A DNA stretch of 64,000 bases, taken from NCBI RefSeq assembly GCF_000317125.1, contig NC_019695.1, positions 1,228,336 to 1,292,335 on the forward strand, written 5' to 3'. The notes beneath the pieces are model-generated. The model saw only the letters and a list, made by a program, of their open reading frames with translations, was not told the origin of the DNA and ran no database searches. Of this stretch, positions 35,511 to 45,451 are shown one piece after another. Source of the stretch: Chroococcidiopsis thermalis PCC 7203. Lineage in GTDB: Bacteria; Cyanobacteriota; Cyanobacteriia; Cyanobacteriales; Chroococcidiopsidaceae. Numbering within the stretch: the first letter of the stretch is position 1; every line of letters starts with the position of its first letter. The position numbers and the translations under genes were made by a program.

Positions 35511-36041
35511 CTAATTTAGCGATGTTTCACCCACTTGTTGCAATGCTTTAAGAAAGCGATCGCATGTCGATTGACTAAAACAGACAAGAATGACTTGCGA
35601 GATCGAATCATTGGTAGACAAAAAAGCCTGAACTTCTCTCACAGCAATTTGTGCGGCGCGATCGATCGGAAAGCGATACACGCCCGTACTAATAGCAGGA
35701 AAGGCAATGGTTTTAATTCCATGTTGCACTGCTAAAGTCAAGCTACTGCGATAACAACTTGCTAAAAGTTCATCCTCACCGCGATCGCCACCTTCCCACA
35801 CTGGACCAACAGTATGAATCACCCACTTGGCGGGTAAGTTATACCCTTGAGTAATTTTAGCCGCACCTGTGGCACACCCCCTTAACTGACGACATTCTGC
35901 TAACAACTGGGAGCCAGCCGCGCGATGAATTGCCCCATCTACGCCGCCACCACCCAACAGTGAATTATTGGCAGCATTAACGATCGCATCCACCTGCAAC
36001 TGAGTAATATCGCCTTGAATCACCGTAATTTTGTCTGTCAT
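35511..36041 (-). CDS. Macrodomain protein (ADP-ribose-binding, YmdB-type)
   Basis: A 176-residue stand-alone macrodomain. The N-terminal [20 protein letters not shown] binds ADP-ribose and the C-terminal [13 protein letters not shown] is the second phosphate-binding loop. Proteins of this class hydrolyse O-acetyl-ADP-ribose or remove ADP-ribose from proteins. Length and motifs are typical. It is transcribed divergently from proA and convergent with nothing; a DHS-like gene follows on the same strand after a palindrome. Upstream are ATTACCC heptamers. Confidence 0.9.
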   Translation of the reverse strand: MTDKITVIQGDITQLQVDAIVNAANNSLLGGGGVDGAIHRAAGSQLLAECRQLRGCATGAAKITQGYNLPAKWVIHTVGPVWEGGDRGEDELLASCYRSSLTLAVQHGIKTIAFPAISTGVYRFPIDRAAQIAVREVQAFLSTNDSISQVILVCFSQSTCDRFLKALQQVGETSLN

Positions 36042-36142
36042 TACTCATTACCCATTACCCATTACCAACCCATGCAAACTCAATATTAGTAGTAAATGTC
36101 AACTGATAACTGACAACTGATAACTGACAACTGATAACTGAT
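36042..36142. repeat. ATTACCC and AACTGAT/AACTGAC heptamer arrays
   Basis: ATTACCC units at about 36041-36066 and six AACTGAY units at 36101-36142, both of period 7, in the divergent gap between the macrodomain gene and proA. They leave only about 40 bp for the proA promoter and leader beyond the second array. Confidence 0.85.
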
Positions 36143-36181
36143 ATTTGTTACACTTTGGCTGGATATCTTTGAGATCGATTC

Positions 36182-37486
36182 ATGACTGCCACCCAGATCG
36201 AATCCCATTCCCTCAGTGCGATCGCTCTTTCTACTCGCGATGCAGCGCGTCAACTCGCAGTCTTATCTACCGAAGCAAAAGATCGAGCAATTGAAGCGAT
36301 CGCCCAATCGTTAGCAGCCGCCAGTGAGGAAATCTTGGCAGCAAATGCAGCTGATTGCAAAGCAGCTGAAGCGGAAGGAATTGCCAAACCACTCTACAAC
36401 CGCCTCAAATTAGATGCAACTAAACTCAAAAGTGCGATCGCGGGGGTGCGAGATGTGGGCAAATTACCCGATCCCGTGGGTGCGGTGCAGATTCATCGCG
36501 AACTCGATACAGGGTTAGTTCTTCAGCGCGTTACTTGCCCTCTGGGAGTATTAGGTGTCATTTTTGAAGCTAGACCCGATGCAGCAATTCAAATCTCTTT
36601 ATTAGCGATTAAATCGGGAAATGGTGTCATCCTCAAAGGTGGTAAGGAAGCCGTGCGATCTTGCGAGGCGATCGTCAAAGCGATCCACCACGGACTTTCT
36701 CAAACAGAAATTAACCCAGCCGTAGTCCAATTGCTGACAACGCGAGAAGAGACAATGGCGCTGTTGCAATTAGATGAATATGTCGATCTGATTATTCCAA
36801 GGGGTTCTAACTCTTTCGTGCGCTTCGTACAAGAAAATACCCGCATTCCTGTTTTAGGTCATGCAGATGGTATCTGTCACGCTTACATAGATAAAGCAGC
36901 TGATATTGCCAAGGCAGTAGAGATTACTGTTGATGCCAAAACCCATTATCCCGCTGCTTGCAATGCGATAGAAACTCTATTAGTACATCAATATATTGCC
37001 CCTGAATTTCTACCGCTAGTTGCCCGTGCGTTACAAGAACGCCAGGTAGAATTGCGCGGTGACGATCGCACTCGCAAAATTATTGATGTAGCCGCAGCAA
37101 CCGAGGCAGATTGGACGACGGAATACAGCGATTTGATTTTAGCAATTAAGGTAGTAGATTCTCTAGAAGAAGCGATCGCCCACATTAATACTTATGGATC
37201 GCGACACACAGAGGCGATCGTCACTGAAGATCCGACAACGGCAAAAACATTTTTAGCCCAAGTCGATGCAGCGGGGGTTTATCATAACTGTTCGACTCGC
37301 TTTGCTGATGGCTTCCGTTACGGCTTTGGTGCAGAAGTTGGCATCAGCACACACAAATTGCCACCCCGTGGTCCTGTTGGTTTAGAAGGATTAGTTACAT
37401 ATAAATACCAGCTTACAGGCGACGGACACATCGCTGCTACCTACACGGGGACAAATGCTAAATCTTTCACTCACAAGGATTTATAG
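36182..37486 (+). CDS. proA: Gamma-glutamyl phosphate reductase
   Basis: A 434-residue ProA. It shows [31 protein letters not shown], the catalytic Cys region [13 protein letters not shown] (~residue 260), and [23 protein letters not shown] near the C terminus. It reduces gamma-glutamyl phosphate to glutamate semialdehyde with NADPH in proline synthesis. Length and all motifs are normal. The proB partner is not in this window. ATG at 36182; a GC-rich palindrome follows 21 bp after the stop. Confidence 0.95.
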   Translation: MTATQIESHSLSAIALSTRDAARQLAVLSTEAKDRAIEAIAQSLAAASEEILAANAADCKAAEAEGIAKPLYNRLKLDATKLKSAIAGVRDVGKLPDPVGAVQIHRELDTGLVLQRVTCPLGVLGVIFEARPDAAIQISLLAIKSGNGVILKGGKEAVRSCEAIVKAIHHGLSQTEINPAVVQLLTTREETMALLQLDEYVDLIIPRGSNSFVRFVQENTRIPVLGHADGICHAYIDKAADIAKAVEITVDAKTHYPAACNAIETLLVHQYIAPEFLPLVARALQERQVELRGDDRTRKIIDVAAATEADWTTEYSDLILAIKVVDSLEEAIAHINTYGSRHTEAIVTEDPTTAKTFLAQVDAAGVYHNCSTRFADGFRYGFGAEVGISTHKLPPRGPVGLEGLVTYKYQLTGDGHIAATYTGTNAKSFTHKDL

Positions 37487-37506
37487 TAAGGACGCAGATT
37501 TATAGT

Positions 37507-37530
37507 AGGGGCGCACAGCCGTGCGCCCCT
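37507..37530. repeat. GC-rich palindrome AGGGGCGCAC..GTGCGCCCCT
   Basis: A 24-bp near-perfect palindrome with a 4-base centre, 21 bp after the proA stop. Related copies are found at 49010-49033 and 50911-50930, where they lie inside coding sequence. Here it can serve as a terminator-like hairpin. Confidence 0.75.
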
Positions 37531-37560
37531 ACAGTAACATTCATCACATAGAAAACTAGC

Positions 37561-38058
37561 ATGGCGCATCCTCAACGCATTCAACCTGCTCCCGGTCAAG
37601 AATCAGTCTGGGATTACCCCAGACCTCCTCGCCTGGAGGATGTTAACAAGCAGATTCAAATTATTTTCAATGGTGTAGAAATTGCCAATACTCGCCATGC
37701 CAAGCGTGTACTCGAAACCAGCCATCCCCCGGTTTACTATATCCCTCCTAGCGATATTAAAATGGAGTACCTCGTCAGAACACCCAATGCGAGTTTTTGC
37801 GAATGGAAAGGTCGAGCAGGATATTACACTATTGTTGTCGGCGACAAACAGGCTGAGAATGCAGCCTGGTTTTATCCTGACCCAACGCCAAGCTTTGCCA
37901 CAGTTAAGGATTATGTAGCTTTTTATGCCCATGTCATGGATGCTTGCTATGTCGATGGGGAAAAAGTACAGCCTCAGCCAGGGAACTTTTATGGTGGCTG
38001 GATTACGAGCGATATTGTTGGACCATTTAAAGGTGTTCTTGGTAGTTGGGGTTGGTAG
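37561..38058 (+). CDS. DUF427-domain protein
   Basis: A 165-residue protein matching the DUF427 pattern: WDYPRPPRLEDV, VEIANTRHAKRVLETSHPPVYYIPPSDI, and FCEWKGRAGYYTIVV, then AWFYPDPTP. The domain is common in cyanobacteria and actinobacteria, with no settled function. It is downstream of proA on the same strand with about 75 bp between, containing a palindrome, so it probably has its own promoter. ATG at 37561. Confidence 0.88.
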   Translation: MAHPQRIQPAPGQESVWDYPRPPRLEDVNKQIQIIFNGVEIANTRHAKRVLETSHPPVYYIPPSDIKMEYLVRTPNASFCEWKGRAGYYTIVVGDKQAENAAWFYPDPTPSFATVKDYVAFYAHVMDACYVDGEKVQPQPGNFYGGWITSDIVGPFKGVLGSWGW

Positions 38059-38145
38059 GTTGCCAACAATTTGCCGGAGTTTGTGGTTCAGTTCTGGCAA
38101 ATATTTCTAATTCGATCGCCCTCTTAGAAATGAGTTGCAAAACTG

Positions 38146-38173
38146 TTGACGCGATCGCAACTTAAGGTAAAGT
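38146..38173 (+). promoter_or_regulatory. Candidate promoter of the CcbP-like gene
   Basis: TTGACG (38146-38151), 16 bp, then TAAAGT (38168-38173), about 140 bp upstream of the ATG at 38311. A HIP1-type GCGATCGC lies in the spacer. Weak by itself. Confidence 0.4.
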
Positions 38174-38310
38174 TAAATTCATCTTTCTGCAATGATTTCT
38201 ACACTTGGCGCTTTAAAATTTTTAACCTCATTGTCTAGCTAGTATTGCTAGCATCTAGAATGTTTGTGCTTGGTAATGTTCACGCTCAGCCCATTGTGGT
38301 GAGGTTTCCC

Positions 38311-38706
38311 ATGTCCGAGTTGGAAATCGACGCAAGCAGAGAAGAAAGAATCGAAATGGAAGTCGTCGTTGATGCTTATGACGAAGAAGAACGGCGACTA
38401 GGTTGGTATTACTATCTCGATAACAAGATTAAATTTCCTTTCAACGCCATCTGGATTTCAGAAGAGCGTCCGATTGACTCGGAAGATGAAGTAGAAATCG
38501 AAGGTGAAGAAGTCGAAGTTATCGGAATGGCATCGGAAGAAGAATGCCAAGACGATATGTATGTAGAAATCGTTTATCAAGAAGAGGGTACGGAAGATAC
38601 TTTTGCCGTACCTTTATATGATGTCGTACCGATGGAAGTTGATGACGACACGTTAGAAGCGATCGAAGATTGGTATTATTGGGTCGAGCGCGGCTATGAG
38701 TGGTAA
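38311..38706 (+). CDS. ccbP: Acidic cyanobacterial calcium-binding protein, CcbP-like
   Basis: A 131-residue, very acidic protein (many Glu/Asp in RPIDSEDEVEIEGEEVEV and VPMEVDDDTLEAIEDWYYWVE). The start MSELEIDASREER and the segment VVDAYDEEERRLGWYYYLD with NKIKFPFNA resemble CcbP of Anabaena, a calcium-binding protein linked to heterocyst calcium control. The ATG at 38311, with GAGG about 6 bases upstream, is chosen over the frame open to 38245. The role in this organism is inferred from the family; buffering of cytosolic calcium is the natural suggestion. Confidence 0.8.
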   Translation: MSELEIDASREERIEMEVVVDAYDEEERRLGWYYYLDNKIKFPFNAIWISEERPIDSEDEVEIEGEEVEVIGMASEEECQDDMYVEIVYQEEGTEDTFAVPLYDVVPMEVDDDTLEAIEDWYYWVERGYEW

Positions 38707-38715
38707 TTGAGGGAG

Positions 38716-38753
38716 CAGTTATCAGTTATCAGTTATCAGTTATCAGTTATCAG
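38716..38753. repeat. CAGTTAT heptamer array
   Basis: Five consecutive CAGTTAT units (period 7) just after the CcbP-like stop. The same unit appears at 39718-39732 and 39873-39890, and as its complement at 36101-36142. Confidence 0.85.
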
Positions 38754-38824
38754 TGTTGCTCCCTCAGCTTCCTTAGCAACCTTGCGTCCCCCAGCTGCCT
38801 CTGCTTCCTTGTCCCCTTTGTCTT

Positions 38825-39124
38825 CTATTTATTCCCGTAATAAAAAGCGACTTCCTTATCCTTAAGTGGTGCAAAACCAGCATCGAGTAGCATTTGGTTG
38901 AGTTCCGCTTGGGAAATGTGCTTCGCACCGATGCGCACGATCCGCGATCGCATTGTATTTGACACGCCACTGCGCTGTCTTCCTGCTTCTAGCGCCATGA
39001 CTTGATGGTAAAGTTCCAACTTGACAGGAGGAATTGGGGAGCCGTCCAAATCGATCCCATCCGCAATTGCGCGATCGACGGCATCTGCTCCCAAAGTGTT
39101 ATCTAGTGACGTTTCCGCAGACAT
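38825..39124 (-). CDS. Conserved hypothetical protein, 99 residues
   Basis: Not recognised. Starting at MSAETSLDNTLGADAV, it has an acidic N-terminal third, a central SPIPPVKLELYHQVMALEAG helix, and a basic segment MRSRIVRIGAKHISQAELNQ followed by LLDAGFAPLKDKEVAFYYG. No membrane segment or signal peptide. An upstream in-frame start at 39160 exists but is less likely. Its composition is like a real gene and not like a repeat. It is divergent from the gene at 39330, with a ~200-bp gap that should hold both promoters. Confidence 0.6.
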   Translation of the reverse strand: MSAETSLDNTLGADAVDRAIADGIDLDGSPIPPVKLELYHQVMALEAGRQRSGVSNTMRSRIVRIGAKHISQAELNQMLLDAGFAPLKDKEVAFYYGNK

Positions 39125-39329
39125 AGCTATATGAGAAGATCTACGGATGCATTCTACCAAGAGAGATTGGCAAAATCAAAACAAAAAGCATCCACAGGAA
39201 TTTTTCTGTTACAAATAGAAAAAATCTGCTTGGTTGCGCGTGAAGCGAAGCTACCCCGAAGGGAATTGCCTACTTGTCACTCTCAACATTTTCGATCTAA
39301 CCTCAAGCCAGCCACTCACAAGCGTCACT

Positions 39330-39716
39330 ATGTCAGACTCTCTCAAACCCAACTCCAACGACCGTTCGTTGCAAAGAGCATTTACTAACAGGATTGTAGA
39401 CGAGTATTTTGACCATACGGAAAGTTGGTTGCGGGCAATTTTGCGCATGTCTGTCTTTTCTCTCACCTACATTGACGGACACTCAGCCATGTTAATTGAA
39501 TGCCCCAACCAGGCTGTTGCTAGGCGGCTCAGTCGCAAAACAGCCCCTCTACAACAAGTAGTGTCTTACATCAGTAGCAGCTACCCATATAGCCACCGCG
39601 TGTTGATTTGCTACCAAGAAGCAGAACGGTCGAGCTGGCGCTGTTTTGACACAAATACCAATACCTGGAAGAGTTGGGAGAGCTTGCAAACACCTACTGC
39701 AACCAGCGACCAGTGA
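39330..39716 (+). CDS. Hypothetical protein, 128 residues
   Basis: Not recognised. A soluble alpha/beta-looking protein with DEYFDHTESWLRAILRMSV, GHSAMLIECPNQAVARRLS, and a C-terminal RSSWRCFDTNTNTWKSWES. The ATG at 39330 is chosen; the longer frame to 39234 would begin within a dispersed repeat (GAAGCTACCCCGAAGGG at 39246-39262). No operon partner. Codon use and HIP1 content are as in neighbouring genes. Confidence 0.55.
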   Translation: MSDSLKPNSNDRSLQRAFTNRIVDEYFDHTESWLRAILRMSVFSLTYIDGHSAMLIECPNQAVARRLSRKTAPLQQVVSYISSSYPYSHRVLICYQEAERSSWRCFDTNTNTWKSWESLQTPTATSDQ

Positions 39717-39732
39717 ACAGTTATCAGTTATC

Positions 39733-39800
39733 GTAGGGGCGGGTTTAGCAACAGATTCAGCGTTTGTGTCAATCCAGCTTTGCCCAAAACCCGCCCGTAC
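39733..39800. repeat. MITE-like element with GGGCGGGTTT inverted ends
   Basis: GGGCGGGTTT (39737-39746) and AAACCCGCCC (39787-39796) are inverted repeats flanking about 40 bp, with GTA/TAC outside. A solo right arm AAAACCCGCCCGTAC lies again at about 39857-39871. Similar GTAGGGGCG ends occur at 27704. It may be a small non-autonomous element. Confidence 0.6.
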
Positions 39801-39883
39801 AGGACATAGGAGCGGGTGCGCGCAAGATCCACTATCCAATCTGTAAATCTAAGGTCAAAACCCGCCCGTACAGTTATCAGTTA

Positions 39884-40147
39884 TCAGTTGTCAGTAGCCC
39901 CTCGTTGCGTTGCTAAACCAGCCAGTAACGCACCCACCACTTCACCAACCCAAAATCCAGTCGTACTACCTTGCCAGAGCGCTCCTGGGATCGCCCAAGC
40001 TTGACAAATTTCCTTGCCTCCCCACTGGAATTGTTGACAGTTTTGCTGGTGTACCCATGCACTAATTTGCCCACCTGCGATCGCACCAAAACATCCCGCT
40101 GCCAACGCGACAAAGGTACAAACCAACATTCTTTTTTTGTTTGTCAT
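39884..40147 (-). CDS. Small glycine-rich membrane or secreted protein
   Basis: An 87-residue protein with a basic start MTNKKRMLV, a hydrophobic segment CTFVALAAGCFGAIAGGQIS, two Cys around NCQQFQWGGKEICQ, and a second hydrophobic Gly/Ala-rich helix GFWVGEVVGALLAGLA. Two membrane helices with a short disulfide-capable loop are likely. I recognise no family. It is surrounded by heptamer repeats. ATG at 40147; the ATG context overlaps an ATGACCA repeat, so the start is uncertain. Confidence 0.5.
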   Translation of the reverse strand: MTNKKRMLVCTFVALAAGCFGAIAGGQISAWVHQQNCQQFQWGGKEICQAWAIPGALWQGSTTGFWVGEVVGALLAGLATQRGATDN

Positions 40148-40215
40148 TGGTCATTAGTCATTTGTAAACGCGATCGCCAACTACCAACTACCAACTACCA
40201 ATTACCAACTACCAA

Positions 40216-43200
40216 TCAACCAGTATTCCTCATCCCAGCCGCGATTCCATTGATAGTTAACAATGCACCGCGCAACAATTCACCTTTGCTATGGCGAGAA
40301 TCGATGATGCCTGTCGTACTCGGGTTGCTGTATTGCCGCAGTCGCTTCAGCAATGAAACCTGCAAAAATCCTAACGGTACAATCGTCGCACTCCGCAACT
40401 GCACGGACTGCTGTAAAACTGGATCGCCGTCGAGCAGGCGTTTATGACCTGTAATACTCAGTACTAAGTCAGTTGTGAGGTGAAACTCTTGCAAAATTTG
40501 CTCGAATAACCGCTCAAATCGTTCTAAGTCTTGGGGTTTCGATAACTCCTTGACGTAGTGATGAGCGATTTGCATGTCTACTTTTGCCAGCGTCATCTCT
40601 ACTTTAGAAATTGCCATTTTGAAGAAGGGCCACTTCATGTAGAAATAACGTAACAATTTGAGGTGTTGCTCTGGTTCCTCGTTTAAAAATTCCTGCAAAG
40701 CTGCGCCGACACCATACCAAGCAGGTAGGAGAAAACGGCTTTGCGTCCAACTAAACACCCAAGGAATTGCCCGCAAACCACTTAAATCTTTTTTTCCACC
40801 TTGTCGTCGTGCGGGGCGAGAGCTGATTTGGAGTTGGCTGATCTCGTCAATCGGAGTCACTTGGTGGAAAAAGTCAATGAAATCTGGTTGCTCGTAGATC
40901 AGGGCGCGATAATGTTGCCGCGATCGCGCTGCTAACTCTTCTAATATTTCATTCCATGGTTGAATATTATCAAAGCCCGTGCGTAACAAGCTAGCCTGAA
41001 TCACGGCAGTCGAAATTGTTTCCAAATTGTAAAGCGCCAACTCTGGCAGCGAGTATTTAGAAGCTAAAACTTCACCTTGTTCGGTAATTTTAATTCTGCC
41101 ATTAATACTATGTCCGGGTTGAGCCAAAATTGCCTCGTATGCAGGACCACCACCACGTCCTACCGAGCCGCCGCGTCCGTGAAAAATTCTCAAATCGACT
41201 CCATGCTGTTCGGCAACTTGTTGGAGTGCTTTTTGCGCTTTGTGAATTTCCCAATTGCTGCTGAGAAACCCAGAATCCTTGTTGCTATCTGAGTAACCCA
41301 ACATCACCTCTTGTAAGTGAGCAGTAAGTGGAGAGTGGCTAGTGGCTAGTGGCTGGTGACTAGAATTGTTTCCTTGTCTTCTTGTCTCCTTGTCCCCTTG
41401 TCCCACCGACTCCCGACTCCCGACTCCCGACTCCCGTTTTATCGCTTCATACCCTCCCGCCAACAAAGCGCGATAAAACGTCAGATCGAATAGCTGTTGC
41501 ATGATGCTGGGGGCGCGTTGCAAGTCCTCTACCGTCTCAAATAGAGGTACGACTTGGATCGTCCCGATTCCTGTTGCTGGATCGTAGAGTCCAGCTTCTT
41601 TAGCTAGTAACAGCACCTCTAGCAAATCGCTCAGATCGCGGCTCATGCTGATAATGTAACTCTGGCAAACCTGCACGCCAAACTCTTGCTGTAACAAACG
41701 CACGACGCGCAAAGTTTCGATCGCTTCGTTGGTTTTTTCACTAAAAGGTAGTTCGGCGGGAATCAACGGACGACGAGTCTGCAATTCTTCCGACAACCAC
41801 TTGACTCTTTCTGCTTCTGACAATTCGTTATATGACTGAGGCAGAATTTGTAGATATTCCAACACTTCATTGAAAGCATGGGCGTGGCGAGAAGATTCTT
41901 GGCGAATATCGAGGTGAGCTAGGTTAAAGTCATAAATTTCTACTTGACAAATCAGGCTATCAAGTTCTCGGCAGTTTAAGCCTGTTTCTGACAAGTTGCG
42001 TTGAATTAGTCGTAATTCCGCGAGAAAGTCAAGCCCAGATTTATAGACTGCCGTGGTGACGTTCTCTTCTTGAATTTCTTGCTTGCGCAGATTCTTGTTG
42101 TACAGGCGCGCGTTACGCTCGAATGTATTTTCTAGTCGCTTCAAAATGTAGGCAAGCTTGAGCCGATAGGGTTCTTGACGATACCGCAGGGCAAGTGCTT
42201 CATACACTTCGTTCATCTGCAACCGATCCTGCTCCAGAGATTCTAATAAATCTGGCAGGACATCGCTCCAGTGCAGCGATATGCTCAATAAATTTGTCAG
42301 TCGCTTGACTGAATGAATGTATTTTTCCAACACCAACTGGCGTTGATAGCAAGCCGTTTGCCACGTAACTTGGGGTGTCACTGAGGGGTTGCCATCCCGA
42401 TCCGATCCTACCCAGGAACCAAATTTACAAAAGTTATTACTAGGCGGACGCAAGCGGGGAAAGGCAGATGCCAGAGCGTGTTTAAATCTGTGATTCAGCA
42501 AGGGAATTTGCTCGAACAGAACTTCTTTGAAGTAGTGCAGGGCGTACTCTACCTCATCTAACACTGCTGGCTTAAATTGGTGTAACTCGTCAGTGCGCCA
42601 CCAGAGGCGAATTTCTTCTGTGAGCTGTTCCCGCAGGGCTTCTGCTTCCCAAGGATTAGCACCTTCAATACTGCCCGTACTTTCCTCAATCCGATCGAGC
42701 TGTTGCAGTAGCTTGGCTAAGCGTCTTTGCTTGTCCCGAATTGTAGAGCGCACGATCTCAGTGGGGTGCGCCGTAAAGACTAATCTGACATCTAATTGGT
42801 CGATCAACCGTTGAATGTGTTGCGGCGGTACGTTCATCTGCCGTAGATGGGGAAACAAGGTGTGGAAAGTCCCTTGTTTTTGCTGCTGCTGGGTAGCGTG
42901 CCAGTTTTTTTCTAACAGCTCTACGCCAGGATCTCGATTTACATCTGCTGTTTGATGTCCGTTAATTGTAGAGGTGGGTTGTGGCGTTTGATGTAGCTGC
43001 TTAGCTGCTTTTTGATGCAAAGCGCGACTGATACTCAGTTGTTGGCGTTGCTCGTAGTGCTGCTCGACAATGTTAATCAACTGGAAATAGAGTGCAAAGG
43101 CACGCGCAGCGCGAATTGCTTCGTTCAACTCTAACTGAGAGATTAATTGTACGACTTCCGCTATTTGCTCGTCGATCGCTTGTCCTTCTGACGAGCATAA

Positions 43201-43365
43201 ATCGCGTAATTGCGCCAAGAGATTTACTAATTCTTGACCGCATTCTTGTTTCAGAACAGACTCCCACAACTCCTCTACTGTTTGCAGGCGTTGCCTCAAA
43301 AACAAATCAAAGGGAGAGGTGCTGATAGTCAAAGCTTCATCATGGGAGTGGAGGAGCGAAGTCAT
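40216..43365 (-). CDS. ppc: Phosphoenolpyruvate carboxylase
   Basis: A 1049-residue PEP carboxylase, which fixes bicarbonate onto PEP to give oxaloacetate. Catalytic motifs are intact: FTAHPTE (~198), [12 protein letters not shown] (~317), [29 protein letters not shown] (~725), and the C-terminal [19 protein letters not shown] ending in GMRNTG. An in-frame insertion of about 40 residues (643-683) lies directly before the [11 protein letters not shown] motif; its DNA consists of intergenic repeat sequence (see separate entry). The upstream DNA is short and shows no clear promoter. Confidence 0.95.
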   Translation of the reverse strand: MTSLLHSHDEALTISTSPFDLFLRQRLQTVEELWESVLKQECGQELVNLLAQLRDLCSSEGQAIDEQIAEVVQLISQLELNEAIRAARAFALYFQLINIVEQHYEQRQQLSISRALHQKAAKQLHQTPQPTSTINGHQTADVNRDPGVELLEKNWHATQQQQKQGTFHTLFPHLRQMNVPPQHIQRLIDQLDVRLVFTAHPTEIVRSTIRDKQRRLAKLLQQLDRIEESTGSIEGANPWEAEALREQLTEEIRLWWRTDELHQFKPAVLDEVEYALHYFKEVLFEQIPLLNHRFKHALASAFPRLRPPSNNFCKFGSWVGSDRDGNPSVTPQVTWQTACYQRQLVLEKYIHSVKRLTNLLSISLHWSDVLPDLLESLEQDRLQMNEVYEALALRYRQEPYRLKLAYILKRLENTFERNARLYNKNLRKQEIQEENVTTAVYKSGLDFLAELRLIQRNLSETGLNCRELDSLICQVEIYDFNLAHLDIRQESSRHAHAFNEVLEYLQILPQSYNELSEAERVKWLSEELQTRRPLIPAELPFSEKTNEAIETLRVVRLLQQEFGVQVCQSYIISMSRDLSDLLEVLLLAKEAGLYDPATGIGTIQVVPLFETVEDLQRAPSIMQQLFDLTFYRALLAGGYEAIKRESGVGSRESVGQGDKETRRQGNNSSHQPLATSHSPLTAHLQEVMLGYSDSNKDSGFLSSNWEIHKAQKALQQVAEQHGVDLRIFHGRGGSVGRGGGPAYEAILAQPGHSINGRIKITEQGEVLASKYSLPELALYNLETISTAVIQASLLRTGFDNIQPWNEILEELAARSRQHYRALIYEQPDFIDFFHQVTPIDEISQLQISSRPARRQGGKKDLSGLRAIPWVFSWTQSRFLLPAWYGVGAALQEFLNEEPEQHLKLLRYFYMKWPFFKMAISKVEMTLAKVDMQIAHHYVKELSKPQDLERFERLFEQILQEFHLTTDLVLSITGHKRLLDGDPVLQQSVQLRSATIVPLGFLQVSLLKRLRQYSNPSTTGIIDSRHSKGELLRGALLTINGIAAGMRNTG
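41316..41437. repeat. Intergenic-type repeat inserted in frame in ppc
   Basis: Four GACTCCC heptamers (41408-41435), a TTGTCTCCTTGTCC nonamer run, and AGTGGCTAGTGGCTGGTGAC (about 41344-41363), which also occurs outside genes at about 45832. It encodes [20 protein letters not shown] and more, a stretch that does not look like PEP carboxylase. The reading frame is maintained. Confidence 0.85.
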
Positions 43366-43489
43366 AGGGTCTGTTCGAGTAGAGCCAGGAACAATTAATA
43401 ATTGTAGAGTTGAATGCTGTCCTAATTCGTTGTCGAAGCGACAATCTTTATCTTTAATCGAAATCCTGACGAATTAGGCACGATGCAAA

Positions 43490-43735
43490 TTATGCGTCAC
43501 TAGGTTCTGATGTCGTCTCTGTTTCGGGAAATGGCAAAACTGGCAAGCGATCGCCACGAAATACTTCTTCACTGGCTTGCCCAATAGCTGTTACTGCCTG
43601 AGCTACAGCTTTACCTCCAACTAGCCCAAGTAGTAGAGAGCCAGTACCGAGCTGCAATAGGAAATTGTTGGGAATTGAAAAAAATAATACTTTTACGCCT
43701 GCGGTTTCTTTGAGGTTGGAATTGGAAGTAGGCAT
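43490..43735 (-). CDS. Small predicted membrane protein
   Basis: An 81-residue protein. A central hydrophobic segment LLQLGTGSLLLGLVGGKAVAQAV is followed by a polar acidic C terminus (PFPETETTSEPSDA). It has GAGG before the ATG at 43735. Not recognised as a named family. It lies between ppc and psbA on the minus strand and is probably transcribed alone. Confidence 0.55.
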   Translation of the reverse strand: MPTSNSNLKETAGVKVLFFSIPNNFLLQLGTGSLLLGLVGGKAVAQAVTAIGQASEEVFRGDRLPVLPFPETETTSEPSDA

Positions 43736-44208
43736 CTAAACCTCGCTTGGAGTGAGTCTTTACCTCTATTTTAGGAGGCGCGATCGCGAAAATTACGACT
43801 GTTTAAGTCCCTTGCTAGGGCTGCTGAGATCTAATTTTTGTCATCCCCCTTTAGAAATATACCTCATCACATTTAAATATTTCTCCACTGAGGATTTTTC
43901 AAATTTATCCTACTTTGAACCAACTATTTACCTACCAATTCTGCTTGACAAAGCAGTGACTGCGCTCATTTCAGTTGCTGCGATCGCTATAGATTTATTG
44001 CGAATATTGCCTACAGACAGACATTTTTCTCTTCAAATATAACTTTTTTTTATATATATCCTGTTTTAACATTACTTAATAGAATTGGCAGTATGTGAAA
44101 TTTTTGCTGAAGTTGTGTAAAGATATATTTACAGGCAACCAAGTACGGAGCCTGATTCATACCAAAGCAAGCAACATTCCAGTTGTTTAATTAGCAATAC
44201 ATAGAACC
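43736..44208. other. Upstream region of psbA
   Basis: 470 bp of AT-rich DNA. A 96-codon plus-strand open frame here (43752-44042) has poor coding character and I do not call it. It should hold the psbA promoter, the light-response region, and the promoter of the small gene at 43735. Confidence 0.6.
44104..44131 (+). promoter_or_regulatory. Candidate psbA promoter
   Basis: TTGCTG (44104-44109), 16 bp, then TATTTA (44126-44131). The start of transcription would be near 44138, giving a leader of about 70 bases, in the range usual for psbA. The match is imperfect. Confidence 0.35.
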
Positions 44209-45270
44209 ATGACAACCACATTACAAAGACGCGAAAGCGCTTCCTTGTGGGAACAGTTTTGTAACTGGGTAGCAAGCACAGAAAACCGCCTATACATTGG
44301 CTGGTTTGGCGTGTTGATGATCCCCACGTTGCTCGCTGCCACCACCTGCTTCATCGTCGCATTCATCGCCGCACCACCGGTAGATATCGACGGGATCCGC
44401 GAACCAGTAGCAGGTTCGTTAATCTATGGCAACAACATCATCTCAGGTGCAGTTGTGCCATCCTCCAACGCCATCGGCTTGCACTTCTACCCAATCTGGG
44501 AAGCAGCATCATTAGACGAATGGCTGTACAACGGTGGACCTTACCAATTGGTAATTTTCCACTTCTTAATCGGTGTATTCTGCTACATGGGACGTGAGTG
44601 GGAACTATCCTACCGCTTAGGAATGCGTCCTTGGATCTGCGTCGCATACTCGGCACCAGTAGCAGCAGCAACCGCAGTCTTCTTGATTTATCCAATCGGA
44701 CAAGGCTCTTTCTCAGACGGGATGCCCTTGGGGATCTCGGGAACATTCAACTTCATGTTAGTGTTCCAAGCCGAGCACAACATCCTGATGCACCCGTTCC
44801 ACCAATTAGGTGTAGCCGGTGTATTCGGTGGTGCCCTGTTCAGCGCGATGCACGGTTCTTTGGTTACCTCTTCCTTGGTACGTGAAACAACCGAAACCGA
44901 ATCTCAGAACTACGGTTACAAATTCGGACAAGAAGAAGAAACCTACAACATCGTTGCAGCTCACGGCTACTTCGGTCGCTTGATCTTCCAATACGCATCC
45001 TTCAACAACAGCCGCGCGCTGCACTTCTTCCTCGCAGCATGGCCCGTCATCGGGATTTGGTTCACCTCCTTGGGCATCAGCACCATGGCGTTCAACCTCA
45101 ACGGCTTCAACTTCAACCAGTCGGTGGTTGACTCTCAAGGACATGCGATTGGTACATGGGCAGACATCCTCAACCGCGCTAACCTGGGTATGGAAGTGAT
45201 GCACGAGCGCAATGCTCACAACTTCCCCCTCGACTTAGCTGCTGTCGAAGCTCCTTCCCTCAATGGCTAA
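44209..45270 (+). CDS. psbA: Photosystem II D1 protein
   Basis: A 353-residue D1 reaction-centre protein, with five membrane helices in the thylakoid. All key residues are present at standard numbering: Glu130, Tyr161, Asp170, Glu189, His190, His198, His215, Ser264, His272, His332, Glu333, Asp342 and Ala344. Glu130 is the form typical of high-light D1. The C terminus ends [12 protein letters not shown], so cleavage after Ala344 by CtpA would remove only 9 residues, against about 16 in the usual 360-residue D1. No strong SD before ATG. A strong terminator follows. Confidence 0.98.
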   Translation: MTTTLQRRESASLWEQFCNWVASTENRLYIGWFGVLMIPTLLAATTCFIVAFIAAPPVDIDGIREPVAGSLIYGNNIISGAVVPSSNAIGLHFYPIWEAASLDEWLYNGGPYQLVIFHFLIGVFCYMGREWELSYRLGMRPWICVAYSAPVAAATAVFLIYPIGQGSFSDGMPLGISGTFNFMLVFQAEHNILMHPFHQLGVAGVFGGALFSAMHGSLVTSSLVRETTETESQNYGYKFGQEEETYNIVAAHGYFGRLIFQYASFNNSRALHFFLAAWPVIGIWFTSLGISTMAFNLNGFNFNQSVVDSQGHAIGTWADILNRANLGMEVMHERNAHNFPLDLAAVEAPSLNG

Positions 45271-45291
45271 TTCGCGTTAGTTTGATTTAGG

Positions 45292-45323
45292 AAAGCGCCT
45301 CCCCAAAAAGGGGGGCGCTTTTT
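45292..45323 (+). terminator. Rho-independent terminator of psbA
   Basis: AAAGCGCC (45292-45299) pairs with GGCGCTTT, extended by CCCC/GGGG across one bulged T, around an AAAAA loop, and ends with TTTTT at 45319-45323. It begins 22 bp after the psbA stop. Confidence 0.9.
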
Positions 45324-45451
45324 GCATTACATATGCTCTCTTACCACATAAGTAATAAGTACCTACATATGTAGTGCTTAGGTGTAGTGCTTAGGAGGGC
45401 AGACAAAATGCTATAAATACTCTGGTAGCAGTTTAGGGAGAAAGAGAGAGT

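Noticed and set aside
36101-36142. Heptamer arrays as a CRISPR array
   Set aside because: Units are 7 bp with no unique spacers; no cas genes are present.
37603-38100. 165-codon minus-strand frame opposite DUF427
   Set aside because: It is exactly antisense to the DUF427 gene, which has a clear family match.
43752-44042. 96-codon plus-strand frame upstream of psbA
   Set aside because: No family, no ribosome site, AT-driven composition, and it occupies the psbA promoter region.
44438-45219. Minus-strand frames opposite psbA
   Set aside because: Arg/His-rich shadows of a highly expressed gene, with no family match.
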